The notes beneath the pieces are model-generated. The model did no database searches. It had not been told where the DNA came from and saw nothing but the letters and a program-made list of their open reading frames with translations. Of a DNA stretch of 64,000 nt, positions 42,234-51,482 are shown piece by piece. The translations under genes and the position numbers were made by a program. Position 1 is the stretch's first letter, and the number at the start of each line of letters is the position of its first letter. The DNA is from CACIAM-69d sp001698445 (GTDB lineage Bacteria > Cyanobacteriota > Cyanobacteriia > CACIAM-69d), in NCBI RefSeq assembly GCF_043235035.1, contig NZ_JAZAQF010000086.1, forward strand, positions 62,001 to 126,000, written 5' to 3'.

Positions 42234-44441
42234 TTAGTCCTCGATCGCCTCGTAGTCGGCCGCGATCGTGGAGTCATCGTATTCCGAATCGTCATCCTCC
42301 GGTAGCTCAATGCCCAAATCTGTGAGGGCGATCGAGGCGATCGGGGACGGCGGATCCACGCTCAATTCCGGCATCGAAAGGCTATTCCCATCCCCATTGG
42401 CCAGCAGGTTCACCGCAGGCACAGCAGGGGTGACCGCCGGAACCGGGCTGGGACTCGGGGCGCTGACAGGCGCGGGACTGGTGGCCACGGGAGTCACGGG
42501 CGGCGGCGTGACCGGGGTGGGGGCGATCGGGGGAGAGCTGAATATTGAACTGGTCGGCCCCGTCACGGAAGGAGCGGGAGCGGGAGCAGGGGATGGGAAT
42601 TGCGGGGAAGATGGGGGCTTGTTGGCAGCTTCCGAACTCTGATAAGCCCGTTTACCCACCGAAAGCAGGGATTCTTGAAGCGCATTGAACGCCGATTGCA
42701 AATCCTCAAAGCGTGCCTCTGGATCGCTATCCAATCGACCAAGGGTGTCAGCCTGGGTTTTCAGCACTTGGCGCAGCGAATCATCGATCAGATTGGCATT
42801 GCTTTGGAGCGCCGATTCATAGCTATACATCAGGCTATCAATCTGGTTTTTCAGATCCACGCGCTGCCGTCGGCTGCGATCGAGATCTGCAAATTTTTCC
42901 GCATCCTGCCGCATCCGCTCCACTTCTTCCGTGGACAGGCCGCCGGTATTGGTGATCCGGATACTTTGTTTTTGGCCCGTGCCTTTGTCTACGGCCGAGA
43001 CCTTGAGGATCCCGTCAGCGTCGATTTCAAAGGAGACTTCGATTTGTGGCAGGCCGCGGGGAGCGGGGGGAATGCCGGTTAGCAGGAACCGGCCAAGGCT
43101 CTTGTTGTCGGCAACCATGGCCCGCTCTCCTTGGGCCACGTGGATTTCCACGGAGGTTTGACCATCGATCGCGGTGGAGAAGACTTGCGATCGGCAGGTG
43201 GGAATTGGGGTGTTGCGATCGACAATCCGCGTAAACATGCCCCCCAGCGTTTCCAACCCCAAGGATAGGGGAGTCACGTCTAGCAACAGCAGGTTTTGCA
43301 CTTCGCCGCCCAAGACTCCCGCTTGGATGGCGGCACCCAGGGCCACGGCCTCATCGGGATTCACGGAGCGATCGGGCTGACGACCCGCAAACCTGGCGCT
43401 GACGGCCTGTTGGACGGCGGGAATGCGAGTGGAACCCCCCACCAAAATGATTCGATCGATCTGATCGGGCGAAAGGCCTGAGTCCCGAATGGCTTGATCC
43501 ACCGGGTCGAGCGTGGCCTGCACCAAGTGTGCCACCAGTTCTTCAAACTTGGTGCGGGTCAGCTCCATTTCCAAATTCTTGGGCCCCGTTTCATCGGCGG
43601 TGATGAACGGCAGGTTCAGGGAGGTGGTTGGGGAACCGGACAGTTCAATTTTGGCCCGCTCTGCCGCTTCCCGCAGGCGCTGGAGGGCCATCTTGTCTTC
43701 GAGCAGGTCAATGCCCTCGATCGCCTTGAACTCTTCGATCGCCCAGCTAATGATGCAGTTATCAAAGTCATCGCCCCCCAGGTGGTTATTCCCGGCCGTG
43801 GCCTTCACCTCAAAAACCCCATCCCCCAGTTGCAGCACCGACACATCAAACGTGCCGCCACCCAGGTCAAACACCAGCACCGCCCGATCAACATCCTGCT
43901 TGTCAACACCGTAGGCCAAAGCCGCCGCCGTCGGTTCATTCACGATCCGCAGCACTTCCAGACCCGCAATTTGGCCCGCGTCTTTTGTGGCCTGGCGCTG
44001 GGCATCGGTGAAATAGGCAGGAACCGTGATCACCGCTTGAGTGACCGCCTCTCCCAGGTAGGTCTCCGCGTCCTGCTTCAGCTTATTCAGCACCATGGCA
44101 GAAATCTGCTGGGGCGTGTAGGACTGGTCGCGAATTTTCACATCCACGGTCTCATCGCGCCCAGCCACGCAGGTGTAGGGCATGACACGCCGCTCGGACT
44201 CCGTTTCATTCCAACGGCGACCGATAAAGCGCTTAATGCTGAAGACCGTGTTTTCGGCATTGGTGACCGCCTGCCGTTTGGCCAGCTCCCCCACCAGCCG
44301 TTCGCCCCCCTTGCCAAACCCGACAATGCTGGGAGTGGTGCGGGCCCCCTCCGAGTTGGGAATGACGATCGCTTGGCCGCCTTCCAGAACGGCGACGCAG
44401 CTATTGGTCGTGCCAAGATCAATCCCGATAACTTTTCCCAT
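42234..44441 (-). CDS. dnaK: Chaperone DnaK with Pro-rich C-terminal extension
   Basis: Hsp70 of 735 residues. The ATPase domain has GIDLGTTNSCVAVLEGG, DAGQIAGLEVLRIVNEPTAAALAYG, VFDLGGGTFDVSVLQ and ILVGGSTRIPAVQ; the substrate domain shows DVTPLSLGLETLGG and GERAMVADNKSLGRFLLTGIPPAPRG. From about residue 610 the usual short acidic tail is replaced by ~100 residues rich in Pro, Ala, Ser and Thr (PSPAPAPAPSVTGPTSS and the like), ending in acidic ELPEDDDSEYDD. Cyanobacteria carry several DnaKs; this one, lying between grpE and dnaJ, looks like the stress or DnaK1-type paralogue. ATG 44441 is chosen over 44450. Confidence 0.95.
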   Translation of the reverse strand: MGKVIGIDLGTTNSCVAVLEGGQAIVIPNSEGARTTPSIVGFGKGGERLVGELAKRQAVTNAENTVFSIKRFIGRRWNETESERRVMPYTCVAGRDETVDVKIRDQSYTPQQISAMVLNKLKQDAETYLGEAVTQAVITVPAYFTDAQRQATKDAGQIAGLEVLRIVNEPTAAALAYGVDKQDVDRAVLVFDLGGGTFDVSVLQLGDGVFEVKATAGNNHLGGDDFDNCIISWAIEEFKAIEGIDLLEDKMALQRLREAAERAKIELSGSPTTSLNLPFITADETGPKNLEMELTRTKFEELVAHLVQATLDPVDQAIRDSGLSPDQIDRIILVGGSTRIPAVQQAVSARFAGRQPDRSVNPDEAVALGAAIQAGVLGGEVQNLLLLDVTPLSLGLETLGGMFTRIVDRNTPIPTCRSQVFSTAIDGQTSVEIHVAQGERAMVADNKSLGRFLLTGIPPAPRGLPQIEVSFEIDADGILKVSAVDKGTGQKQSIRITNTGGLSTEEVERMRQDAEKFADLDRSRRQRVDLKNQIDSLMYSYESALQSNANLIDDSLRQVLKTQADTLGRLDSDPEARFEDLQSAFNALQESLLSVGKRAYQSSEAANKPPSSPQFPSPAPAPAPSVTGPTSSIFSSPPIAPTPVTPPPVTPVATSPAPVSAPSPSPVPAVTPAVPAVNLLANGDGNSLSMPELSVDPPSPIASIALTDLGIELPEDDDSEYDDSTIAADYEAIED

Positions 44442-44896
44442 AGTTTTCAACTCAATGGCAGCAGCGGTTCAATCATCCCCATGACGGCAAGATTGATCGA
44501 TACCTCATCAATACCCAGGCAGTTTCTATTGGCCTTCATATTGACCGGTTTTCGGAACAAGCGCACCGCAACCCGGCGATGGATGATTCAAAGCTCAATT
44601 TCTAGAACTTTAAGCTCGAGAGCTGAGAGTGCCGGCACTCGAATTTTTTTTGGAACCCCAACGGTCAGAACCTAAATTTCTAGAACAAGCTGCTAGAAGG
44701 AATTGCCAGGTAGAGCCAATGACGAAATTGGGCTGAAGAGGAGGCCACCACATCAGCACTGAACCCGGAACCATACCCAGAGTTGCTGGGCCAGAGCCTG
44801 GGACGATCGATTAATAGGGGCGATCGCCCCAGGGCCATTGCTGAATCATCATTGACCCTGGGCCCAACGGGTGCGCCATTGCTCATCCAGCGGCCC
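44442..44896. other. Intergenic region upstream of dnaK with a 14-bp palindrome
   Basis: About 455 bp between grpE and dnaK. GAGTGCCGGCACTC (44628-44641) is a perfect palindrome followed on the plus strand by an eight-T run. On the dnaK strand it lies ~190 bp upstream of the start, where it could be an operator; as plus-strand RNA it would be a terminator but there is no plus-strand gene to end. It is not the canonical CIRCE element, whose half-sites are 9 bp apart. No other element is seen. Confidence 0.5.
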
Positions 44897-45631
44897 TTAG
44901 GACTCAGAGGCGGCCTGGTCGTTGTCCTCAGACGCTACCACAGGCTCACCGGGAGCAGCAACTTTCACCATGGCATGGCGCAACACCCGATCGCCCAACA
45001 GATAACCATCCTGTAACTGCTCCAGCACCGTGCCTTCTGGGTGCTCATTGGACGGTTCCCGCATCACCGCCTCATGCAAGTTCGGGTCAAATTCTTGGCC
45101 CTCGGGACGCATTTTCACCACCCCTAACCGCTTCAGGCTATCCACCAACTGGCGATAAATGCCCTGATAACTCTTGTGCAGATTCAATTCCCCATCGGTT
45201 TGGGGCTTGATGAACGATCGAGCCCGCTCAAAGTTATCAATAACTGACAACAGCTCGCGGATCGTGTCGCAGCGAATCCGCAACTCCAACTCTTCGCGCT
45301 CTTTGGCGGTGCGGCGACGGAAATTCTCAAAGTCAGCCGTTAAGCGCATGTGCTGACTGGTGCGATCGTCCAGTTGCCCCTTCAAGCCCTCAATTTCCCG
45401 CAGCAAATCCGCCACCTGTGGCCCATAGGTTCCTTCGGCCGCCGGTTCTTCCAACTCAGACAAGTCCAGGTCATCCAGGGTGGCCGGTGCTTCCTCGGTC
45501 GCGCCGGTTTCGGGGGTGGCGGTTTCGGGGGTCGGCGCTTCTGCGGCCGGTGCTTCTGCTGCCGCTTCGGGGGCCGGGGCATTCACCGAGGCATTGTCTT
45601 CCGTCAGGTTTTCTTCAGGGCTGTAGGTCAT
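44897..45631 (-). CDS. grpE: Nucleotide exchange factor GrpE
   Basis: Exchange factor for DnaK, 244 residues. Residues 1-65 are an Ala/Pro/Glu-rich disordered leader (APAPEAAAEAPAAEAPTPE); then the long dimerising helix (LLREIEGLKGQLDDRTSQHM), the conserved RLTADFENFRRRTAKE, the ELLSVIDNFERA segment and the C-terminal beta domain (GQEFDPNLHEAVMREPSNEHPEGTVLEQLQDGYLLGDRVLR). ATG 45631 has GAGG upstream; a 37-codon upstream extension is not family-like. It precedes dnaK on the same strand. Confidence 0.96.
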   Translation of the reverse strand: MTYSPEENLTEDNASVNAPAPEAAAEAPAAEAPTPETATPETGATEEAPATLDDLDLSELEEPAAEGTYGPQVADLLREIEGLKGQLDDRTSQHMRLTADFENFRRRTAKEREELELRIRCDTIRELLSVIDNFERARSFIKPQTDGELNLHKSYQGIYRQLVDSLKRLGVVKMRPEGQEFDPNLHEAVMREPSNEHPEGTVLEQLQDGYLLGDRVLRHAMVKVAAPGEPVVASEDNDQAASES

Positions 45632-46302
45632 TGGTTCCTCGCTAGCAGTGATCACAGTTGAGTTTTTGTTGAGTTCTTGTTGAATTTTGACAATCAACAG
45701 TCCAACAACAGTCAAATTTCCTGACCTGTGCAAATTGGCCAAATCGGGGCGATCGCCCGTGGGTGGCCCTCACCACTCCAGTGCTCGCTGAAGTGCAGAT
45801 TGCCCATCACCCACCTGTCCCGCAGGGCTGCCCGGACAGTGACCCGCACAGGCTCAACCTATGTTAGAACGCCACCCGGCCGAATCGAACATTTCCCGTC
45901 CTGGCCCCTGCCTCAGATGCAAGCTCTAGATGCGAGCTTTCCCGAGACCTTTGGCTTAGGATTGATTTGGTTTTGAATCTATTGGCTTTGCATGACCCGC
46001 CAACCCACCCCGAAACCGATCCGAGAACAGGCTCGAAACCATGGCCCAAAACTCGAAACCATGGCCCAAAAACCAATCAGTGTCAATTCCTTCCATCCCT
46101 AAGGATCCAGCTTCGGGATCTAGCTTCGATCTTTGAGGCTGCGTGGCTGTGGGCTGTTGTTTTAGAGAGGTAGACCGGGGTATACCTTGGTCATGCTGTA
46201 GCTGAGTTGGGCCCTGTAGCTGAATTGATTGCCCGTCCGTTTCGCTCCTCGCGCCCGATCGCCCGATCGATGCGCCTTCGATCCCGCTAGGTGTCACCTG
46301 CT
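45632..46302. other. Divergent promoter region grpE / pilB
   Basis: About 670 bp. It contains a tandem duplication of CTCGAAACCATGGCCCAAAA at 46032-46051 and 46052-46071 and, near 46190-46240, two CTGTAGCTGA words. No reading frame over 60 codons looks real. Promoters for both the grpE-dnaK and the pilus genes should lie here, but no hexamer pair stands out. Confidence 0.5.
46032..46071. repeat. 20-bp perfect tandem duplication
   Basis: CTCGAAACCATGGCCCAAAA occurs twice in direct succession, about 235 bp upstream of pilB. Each copy holds CCATGG. Possibly a duplicated regulator site, or simple slippage. Confidence 0.8.
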
Positions 46303-48333
46303 ATGACAAACTCCATAAACCGGCGCGCCCTGGTTGTCCAAAGCAATTTTTCGCCCTTCGGTAACAAACTTGTGCAGTCGGGCTATGTGGATCCCGACCA
46401 AATGAGCCGCGCTTTGGCTGAACACCGCCAGTCGGGCCGGCCGCTGATGGAAGTGCTGGCAGCGATCGCCGGCAAAGAAGTGCCGCCGGAATTGGTGCGC
46501 CAGTACAAAAAGCAACTGCTGTTTGAACTCAAAATTCTCCACGGGGTTGAGGCGATCGACCCGGAAATTGAAGAAGTGTCCGCGGCCCAGGTGGAGCAAT
46601 GCATTGAAACCTTGATTCCGGTAGATGTTTGCCGTCGTTATCGGTTGCTGCCCCTGGGGCGGGCCCAACGGGGCGACGCACCGGCCATGATGGTGGCCAT
46701 GGCCGACCCGGACAACCTGGACGCGCTGGACGATTTGAATCGCATCCTGCGGCCCCAAAACCTGGCCCTGATTCGGCGGGTGATTGCCCCCGAAGATTAC
46801 CAGTCCATCATTAGCCAATACCTAGACGAAGCGGCCCGCAAGTCCCAACAGGCTTCCCGCCAAACTTCCGCCGCCGTCAGTTTCGATGAGTCGGATTTGC
46901 AGAACCTCGAAGCCATGCAAATGGAAGAGGCTTCCGACGAATTGGAGACGGACGACCTGGCCAGCTCCATGAACGATGCGGAGTCAGGGCCGATCGTCAA
47001 CCTGGTGAATAAGGTTTTGATTAAGGCCCTGCAAGACGGCGTTTCGGATATTCACGTGGAACCCCAAGAGGAAGAAATGCGGATTCGGTTCCGCAAAGAT
47101 GGGGTGCTGCAAGAGGTGTTCCGGCTCCCGAAAAAGGTGGTTCCGGCCGTGACCTCCCGGTTCAAAATCATTTCCAACCTGGACATTGCCGAACGACGGG
47201 ACACCCAAGATGGGCGGATTCGTCGGGTCTTTGAAGGGCGGAAAGTGGACTTTCGGGTCAATGTGCTACCCAGTCGCTACGGCGAGAAGATTGTGTTGCG
47301 GATTTTGGATAACTCCTCAACACAACTGGGTTTGGATAAGCTGATTGGCCGACCGGAATCGTTGCAGTTGGTGCGGGAGATGGCCAGCCGCCCCTTTGGC
47401 TTGATTTTGGTGACGGGGCCGACGGGTTCCGGGAAGTCCACCACGCTCTATTCCATTTTGGCGGAACGGAACGACCCGGGCATCAACATCAGTACCGCTG
47501 AAGACCCGATCGAATATGCCTTGCCCGGGATTACCCAGGTGCAGGTGATTCGGGAAAAGGGGCTGGACTTTTCGCGGATCCTGCGAGCATTCCTGCGCCA
47601 AGACCCGGATGTGATTCTGGTGGGTGAGACGCGGGACAAGGAAACGGCCAAAACGGCGATCGAGGCGGCCCTCACGGGGCACTTGGTGTTAACCACCCTG
47701 CACACCAACGACGCATCCGGGGCGATCGCCCGCTTGGATGAAATGGGCGTGGAACCTTTCATGGTGGCAGGGGCCCTGTTGGGCGTGGTGGCCCAGCGGC
47801 TAATGCGGCGTGTTTGCAGCGAATGCCGCGTGCCCTACACCCCCACCCCCGAAGAGTTGGCCCGCTACGGCATGAGCGCCAACCAAGAATCCCACCTGAC
47901 CTTCTACAAAGCCAATGTGGTGTCGCCCGATGAGCGCAAGACCCTGGGCGAGATGGGCAAACTTTGTCCCAAGTGTGGCGGTGTGGGCTACAAGGGCCGT
48001 TGCGGGGTTTATGAGGTGTTGCAAGTGACGGAAACCTTGCAAAACCTAATTACCCAAGGGGCCCCAACCGATCGCATCAAAGAAGCCGCCGTTGAAGAAG
48101 GGATGGTCACCCTGTTGGCCTACAGCCTGGATCTGGTGCGGGAAGGGCTGACCACCTTTGAGGAAGTGGAGCGGGTCACCTTCACCGACACCGGGCTAGA
48201 AGCAGAACTGAAGGCCAAACGCAAGAGCGCCCTCACCTGTCGCACCTGCGCGGCAGAACTCCAGCCAGACTGGATGGACTGTCCCTATTGCCTCACGCCT
48301 CGGTTTGAAGAGCCGTTGGTGACCGGTCGCTAG
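46303..48333 (+). CDS. pilB: Type IV pilus extension ATPase PilB
   Basis: Hexameric ATPase that powers pilus extension, 676 residues. N-terminal MshEN-type domains (FGNKLVQSGYVDPDQMSRAL), then the secretion ATPase core: Walker A GPTGSGKSTT, Asp box, Walker B LRQDPDVILVGETRD, and the tetracysteine zinc site formed by CSECRVPY and CPKCGGVGYKGRCGVYEV. After a normal PilB end there is an extra ~25-residue zinc-ribbon-like tail, CRTCAAELQPDWMDCPYC. ATG 46303 is chosen; GTG 46291 is in frame. First gene of pilB-pilT-pilC. Acts on the cytosolic face of the inner membrane; pili drive phototaxis, gliding and DNA uptake. Confidence 0.96.
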   Translation: MTNSINRRALVVQSNFSPFGNKLVQSGYVDPDQMSRALAEHRQSGRPLMEVLAAIAGKEVPPELVRQYKKQLLFELKILHGVEAIDPEIEEVSAAQVEQCIETLIPVDVCRRYRLLPLGRAQRGDAPAMMVAMADPDNLDALDDLNRILRPQNLALIRRVIAPEDYQSIISQYLDEAARKSQQASRQTSAAVSFDESDLQNLEAMQMEEASDELETDDLASSMNDAESGPIVNLVNKVLIKALQDGVSDIHVEPQEEEMRIRFRKDGVLQEVFRLPKKVVPAVTSRFKIISNLDIAERRDTQDGRIRRVFEGRKVDFRVNVLPSRYGEKIVLRILDNSSTQLGLDKLIGRPESLQLVREMASRPFGLILVTGPTGSGKSTTLYSILAERNDPGINISTAEDPIEYALPGITQVQVIREKGLDFSRILRAFLRQDPDVILVGETRDKETAKTAIEAALTGHLVLTTLHTNDASGAIARLDEMGVEPFMVAGALLGVVAQRLMRRVCSECRVPYTPTPEELARYGMSANQESHLTFYKANVVSPDERKTLGEMGKLCPKCGGVGYKGRCGVYEVLQVTETLQNLITQGAPTDRIKEAAVEEGMVTLLAYSLDLVREGLTTFEEVERVTFTDTGLEAELKAKRKSALTCRTCAAELQPDWMDCPYCLTPRFEEPLVTGR

Positions 48334-48603
48334 CTTTTGGCGATCGCTCATGAATGGCTCGCCGGTTACCAGGGAATGCGATCTTGATACGATCGCCCGC
48401 CCAATTGGGCATCCTCAGGCCAACTTCACGGCTGAATTCACGGCTGAACTCATCCCCGGTTTCGACGCTTCCCCATGGTTGGCCCCGCTCGAATTGTTCA
48501 AACCCTGCCAACTTTTCGGGCCCCGCCAGCGTTTTGATCCCGATCGACCCCCATTCGATCGACCCCTCATTCGACCTAACCTCACTCGACAGGAGTAGCG
48601 ACC

Positions 48604-49692
48604 ATGCCACTGGATTACATGATCGAAGACGTGATGGAATCGCTGATCGAACAAGGCGGCTCCGACATGCATATCCAAGCCGGTGCGCCCATCTATTTTC
48701 GGATTAGCGGCAAACTGACCCCCCAACCGCAATTTGGTGAAGTTCTCGACTCCCAGGACTGCCAAAAGCTGATTTTCAGTATGCTCAACAACAACCAGCG
48801 GAAAGACCTGGAGCAAAACTGGGAATTGGACTGCGCCTATGGGGTCAAGGGTCTGTCGCGGTTTCGGGTGAATGTCTATCGCGAGCGGGGCTGCTGGGCC
48901 GCCTGTTTGCGGGCCCTGGCTTCCCAAATTCCCAACTTTGAAAAACTCGGTTTGCCCCAAGTGCTGCTGGAGATGGCGGAGCGGCCCCGGGGCATGGTGC
49001 TGATCACGGGGCAAACGGGATCCGGCAAAACCACCACCCTGGCGGCCTGTCTGGACTACATCAACCGCACCCGCGCGGAGCATGTCCTGACCGTGGAAGA
49101 CCCGATCGAGTATGTGTTCCCGAACATGAAAAGCCTGTTCCATCAGCGACAAAAGGGCGAAGACACCAAGAGTTTTGCCAACGCCCTGAAGGCAGCGCTG
49201 CGGGAAGACCCGGATATCATCCTGGTGGGGGAAATGCGGGACTTGGAAACCATTTCCTTGGCCATCTCCGCCGCTGAAACCGGTCACTTGGTTTTCGGAA
49301 CCCTGCACACCAACTCCGCCGCCGGGACGATCGACCGGATTTTGGACGTGTTTCCCCCCATCCAACAGCCCCAAGTCCGGGCCCAGATGGCCAACTCCCT
49401 TGTGGGGGTTTGCTCACAAAACTTGGTCAAGAAAGTTGGGGGCGGTCGCTGTGCAGCACACGAAATTATGCTGAATACCCCCGCTGTGGCGAACCTGATT
49501 CGGGAGGGCAAAACCTCGCAAATCTATTCCACCATTCAAATGGGTGGTAAGCAGGGGATGCAAACCATGGAATCTTGCCTGGCGAAGCTGTACCAAGAAA
49601 ACAAGATCACCTACGAAGATGCCCTGGGCAAAAGCTCCAAACCCGACGAGCTACAGCGGTTGTTGGGTGGCAAGGTGGGTGCTGGTCGCTAG
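48604..49692 (+). CDS. pilT: Type IV pilus retraction ATPase PilT
   Basis: Retraction motor, 362 residues. YMIEDVMESLIEQGGSDMHIQAG is the typical start; Walker A is GQTGSGKTTTLAA, the Asp box follows in TVEDPIEYVF, Walker B is LREDPDIILVGEMRD, and the retraction signature AIRNLIRE appears as ANLIREGK. ATG 48604 has GACAGGAGT upstream. It lies 270 bp after pilB and 246 bp before pilC; all three are probably one transcription unit or share regulation. Confidence 0.97.
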   Translation: MPLDYMIEDVMESLIEQGGSDMHIQAGAPIYFRISGKLTPQPQFGEVLDSQDCQKLIFSMLNNNQRKDLEQNWELDCAYGVKGLSRFRVNVYRERGCWAACLRALASQIPNFEKLGLPQVLLEMAERPRGMVLITGQTGSGKTTTLAACLDYINRTRAEHVLTVEDPIEYVFPNMKSLFHQRQKGEDTKSFANALKAALREDPDIILVGEMRDLETISLAISAAETGHLVFGTLHTNSAAGTIDRILDVFPPIQQPQVRAQMANSLVGVCSQNLVKKVGGGRCAAHEIMLNTPAVANLIREGKTSQIYSTIQMGGKQGMQTMESCLAKLYQENKITYEDALGKSSKPDELQRLLGGKVGAGR

Positions 49693-49938
49693 GAACGCGG
49701 CATACCTTCCCTCATCAGGCGGATCCAATGAGGCGTACCTAAATTGGCATCATCGATCGAGCGCATATCGGGCGCATAATCGATCAACAGAAGGTAACGA
49801 CGGGGCCGATCGCTCGGCGAACCCTCGGGCGATCGGCCCCAGCCCAAACCCCACAGCCCCTTTTCTCCCTGTGCCGCCCCCCCTGGCAACGGACTCTCGA
49901 CAGAATTCTGAGGACTCACGTAGTTTGAGCAGCGCCCT

Positions 49939-51198
49939 ATGGCTAAATTCATCGCCACCATCGCTGGCCCCGACGGCAAAGGCAAGCGCGAAGTTGTTGA
50001 AGCAGAAAGCATCAACGGGGCGCGTAATAAACTGATTGCCGCTGGGTTTAGCCAAGCCCAAATTCGCGATCTCAAGGAACAGAAAAGCGGTCTAGACATT
50101 GACCTCGCTAGCCTCACGGCCAGCGTGACCGTAAAAGATTTGGCCGTGTTTTCTCGGCAATTTTCCGCCATGTTCAATGCGGGCATTGCCATGGTGAAAT
50201 GTTTGGATATTTTGAGCAATCAATGTGAAAATCCCAAACTGAAAAAAGCCCTATTTAAAATCAATGCTGATGTGCAAGAAGGGGAAACCCTGTCTTCTTC
50301 GCTGAAACGACACAGCGACATTTTCAGTAAGCTCTATTGCGCCATGGTGGAAGCGGGTGAAATTGGGGGGGTGCTCGATGAAGTGCTCACCCGACTGGCA
50401 ACCCTGCTGGAAAATGCCGCCCGACTACAAAACCAAATTAAGTCCGCCATGTCCTATCCCTCCACAGTGGGATCCTTGGCGGTCATTATCTTTTTGGGAA
50501 TGACCATTTTCCTGCTGCCAACCTTTACGGGAATTTTCGATAAGTTGGGGGCTGAATTGCCGGCGTTCACGCAAATCATGATTAATATCAGTGAGTTTTT
50601 GCGTGGCCCCACCTTCCCCGACGATGATCCCAAGGGGCGCAAGAATTTCTATGTGGTGTTTTTGGTGATTGCCTTGGTCATCGGCAAGGTTGTCTATGAC
50701 ATGTGGTACAAAACACCGGCTGGCAAGCGCCAAATGGATGCCGTATTTCTGAAGTTGCCGATTTTTGGAGACATCATTCAGAAAAGCTCGGTGGCTAGTT
50801 TTTGTCGCACCTTTGGAACATTGACGCGATCGGGCGTACCAATCATTCAAGCCCTCGAAATTTGTAAAGATACCGCCGATAACCAGGTGGTTTCGGATGC
50901 GGTGGCTTCCTCCATTACCGAAATTCAAGGTGGGGGAACGATCAGTGCGGCGATCGAGCGATATAAGGTTTTCCCGGCCATGGCCATTCAGATGATGATG
51001 ATTGGTGAGGAAACCGGGGAACTCGACAAAATGCTGATGAAAGTGGCGGACTTTTATGAAGATGAAGTGGAGCAAGCAATCAAGGGTCTAACCAGTATGT
51101 TGGAGCCGTTGATGATTGTGGTGATTGGGGGGATGGTTGGTTCGATTTTGTTGGCGATGTATTTGCCCATTTTTGCGGTGATGGATGCGATTAAGTAG
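49939..51198 (+). CDS. pilC: Type IV pilus inner-membrane platform protein PilC
   Basis: Polytopic platform linking PilB/PilT to the pilin polymer, 419 residues. The two repeated GspF domains (FSRQFSAMFNAGIAMVKCLDIL; FCRTFGTLTRSGVPIIQALEIC) each follow a soluble stretch and end in membrane helices near residues 170-195 (SLAVIIFLGMTIFLLPTF), 235 (FYVVFLVIALVIGKVVYD) and 390-410 (LMIVVIGGMVGSILLAMYLPIF). The ending FAVMDAIK is normal for the family. It is the last pilus gene and is followed by a strong plus-strand terminator. Confidence 0.97.
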   Translation: MAKFIATIAGPDGKGKREVVEAESINGARNKLIAAGFSQAQIRDLKEQKSGLDIDLASLTASVTVKDLAVFSRQFSAMFNAGIAMVKCLDILSNQCENPKLKKALFKINADVQEGETLSSSLKRHSDIFSKLYCAMVEAGEIGGVLDEVLTRLATLLENAARLQNQIKSAMSYPSTVGSLAVIIFLGMTIFLLPTFTGIFDKLGAELPAFTQIMINISEFLRGPTFPDDDPKGRKNFYVVFLVIALVIGKVVYDMWYKTPAGKRQMDAVFLKLPIFGDIIQKSSVASFCRTFGTLTRSGVPIIQALEICKDTADNQVVSDAVASSITEIQGGGTISAAIERYKVFPAMAIQMMMIGEETGELDKMLMKVADFYEDEVEQAIKGLTSMLEPLMIVVIGGMVGSILLAMYLPIFAVMDAIK

Positions 51199-51330
51199 TG
51201 CTGCAAGGCAACGCTATTAGCCATCAAAATTCCAAATATTGACCACCAAAACTCCAAGGCAAAGCGATCAATCATCAAAACTTCAGGCAATTTTTTTCGG
51301 GCAAATTCTTCTGGCAGATAGTTCTTGCGA

Positions 51331-51375
51331 CTGGGTAGGTTAGAGACATGACTAATGGAGTCTGTTGAGTTGATC
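51331..51375. repeat. Left copy of 45-bp direct repeat flanking the cyanobactin cluster
   Basis: Starts CTGGGTAGGTTAGAGACA. The right copy is at 58757-58801, same orientation, with 39 of 45 bases identical. Both are followed within 10-60 bp by a hairpin ending in GTTAGCTTTTTT. The two copies bracket the whole cyanobactin cluster. Confidence 0.8.
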
Positions 51376-51381
51376 AATGAC

Positions 51382-51405
51382 AAGCTAACGAAGTTAGCTT
51401 TTTTT
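51382..51405 (+). terminator. Terminator downstream of pilC
   Basis: AAGCTAAC-GAA-GTTAGCTT followed by a run of T: an 8-bp stem with a 3-nt loop and seven T residues. It is 180 bp beyond the pilC stop codon and protects the convergent cyanobactin operon end. Confidence 0.8.
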
Positions 51406-51482
51406 ACTTCTCAAACATTTCAAACATTCTCTAACCTTCAACCCAGCGATCTAACACCGGTTAGCTATATTGGATGCGACCA

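Noticed and set aside
44628..44641. CIRCE/HrcA operator
   Set aside because: CIRCE needs TTAGCACTC and GAGTGCTAA separated by 9 bp; this palindrome has no spacer.
43494..44675. 393-codon plus-strand frame over dnaK
   Set aside because: Antisense of dnaK; low-complexity shadow with no family features.
48415..49374. 319-codon minus frame over pilT
   Set aside because: Antisense of pilT, no recognised domain.
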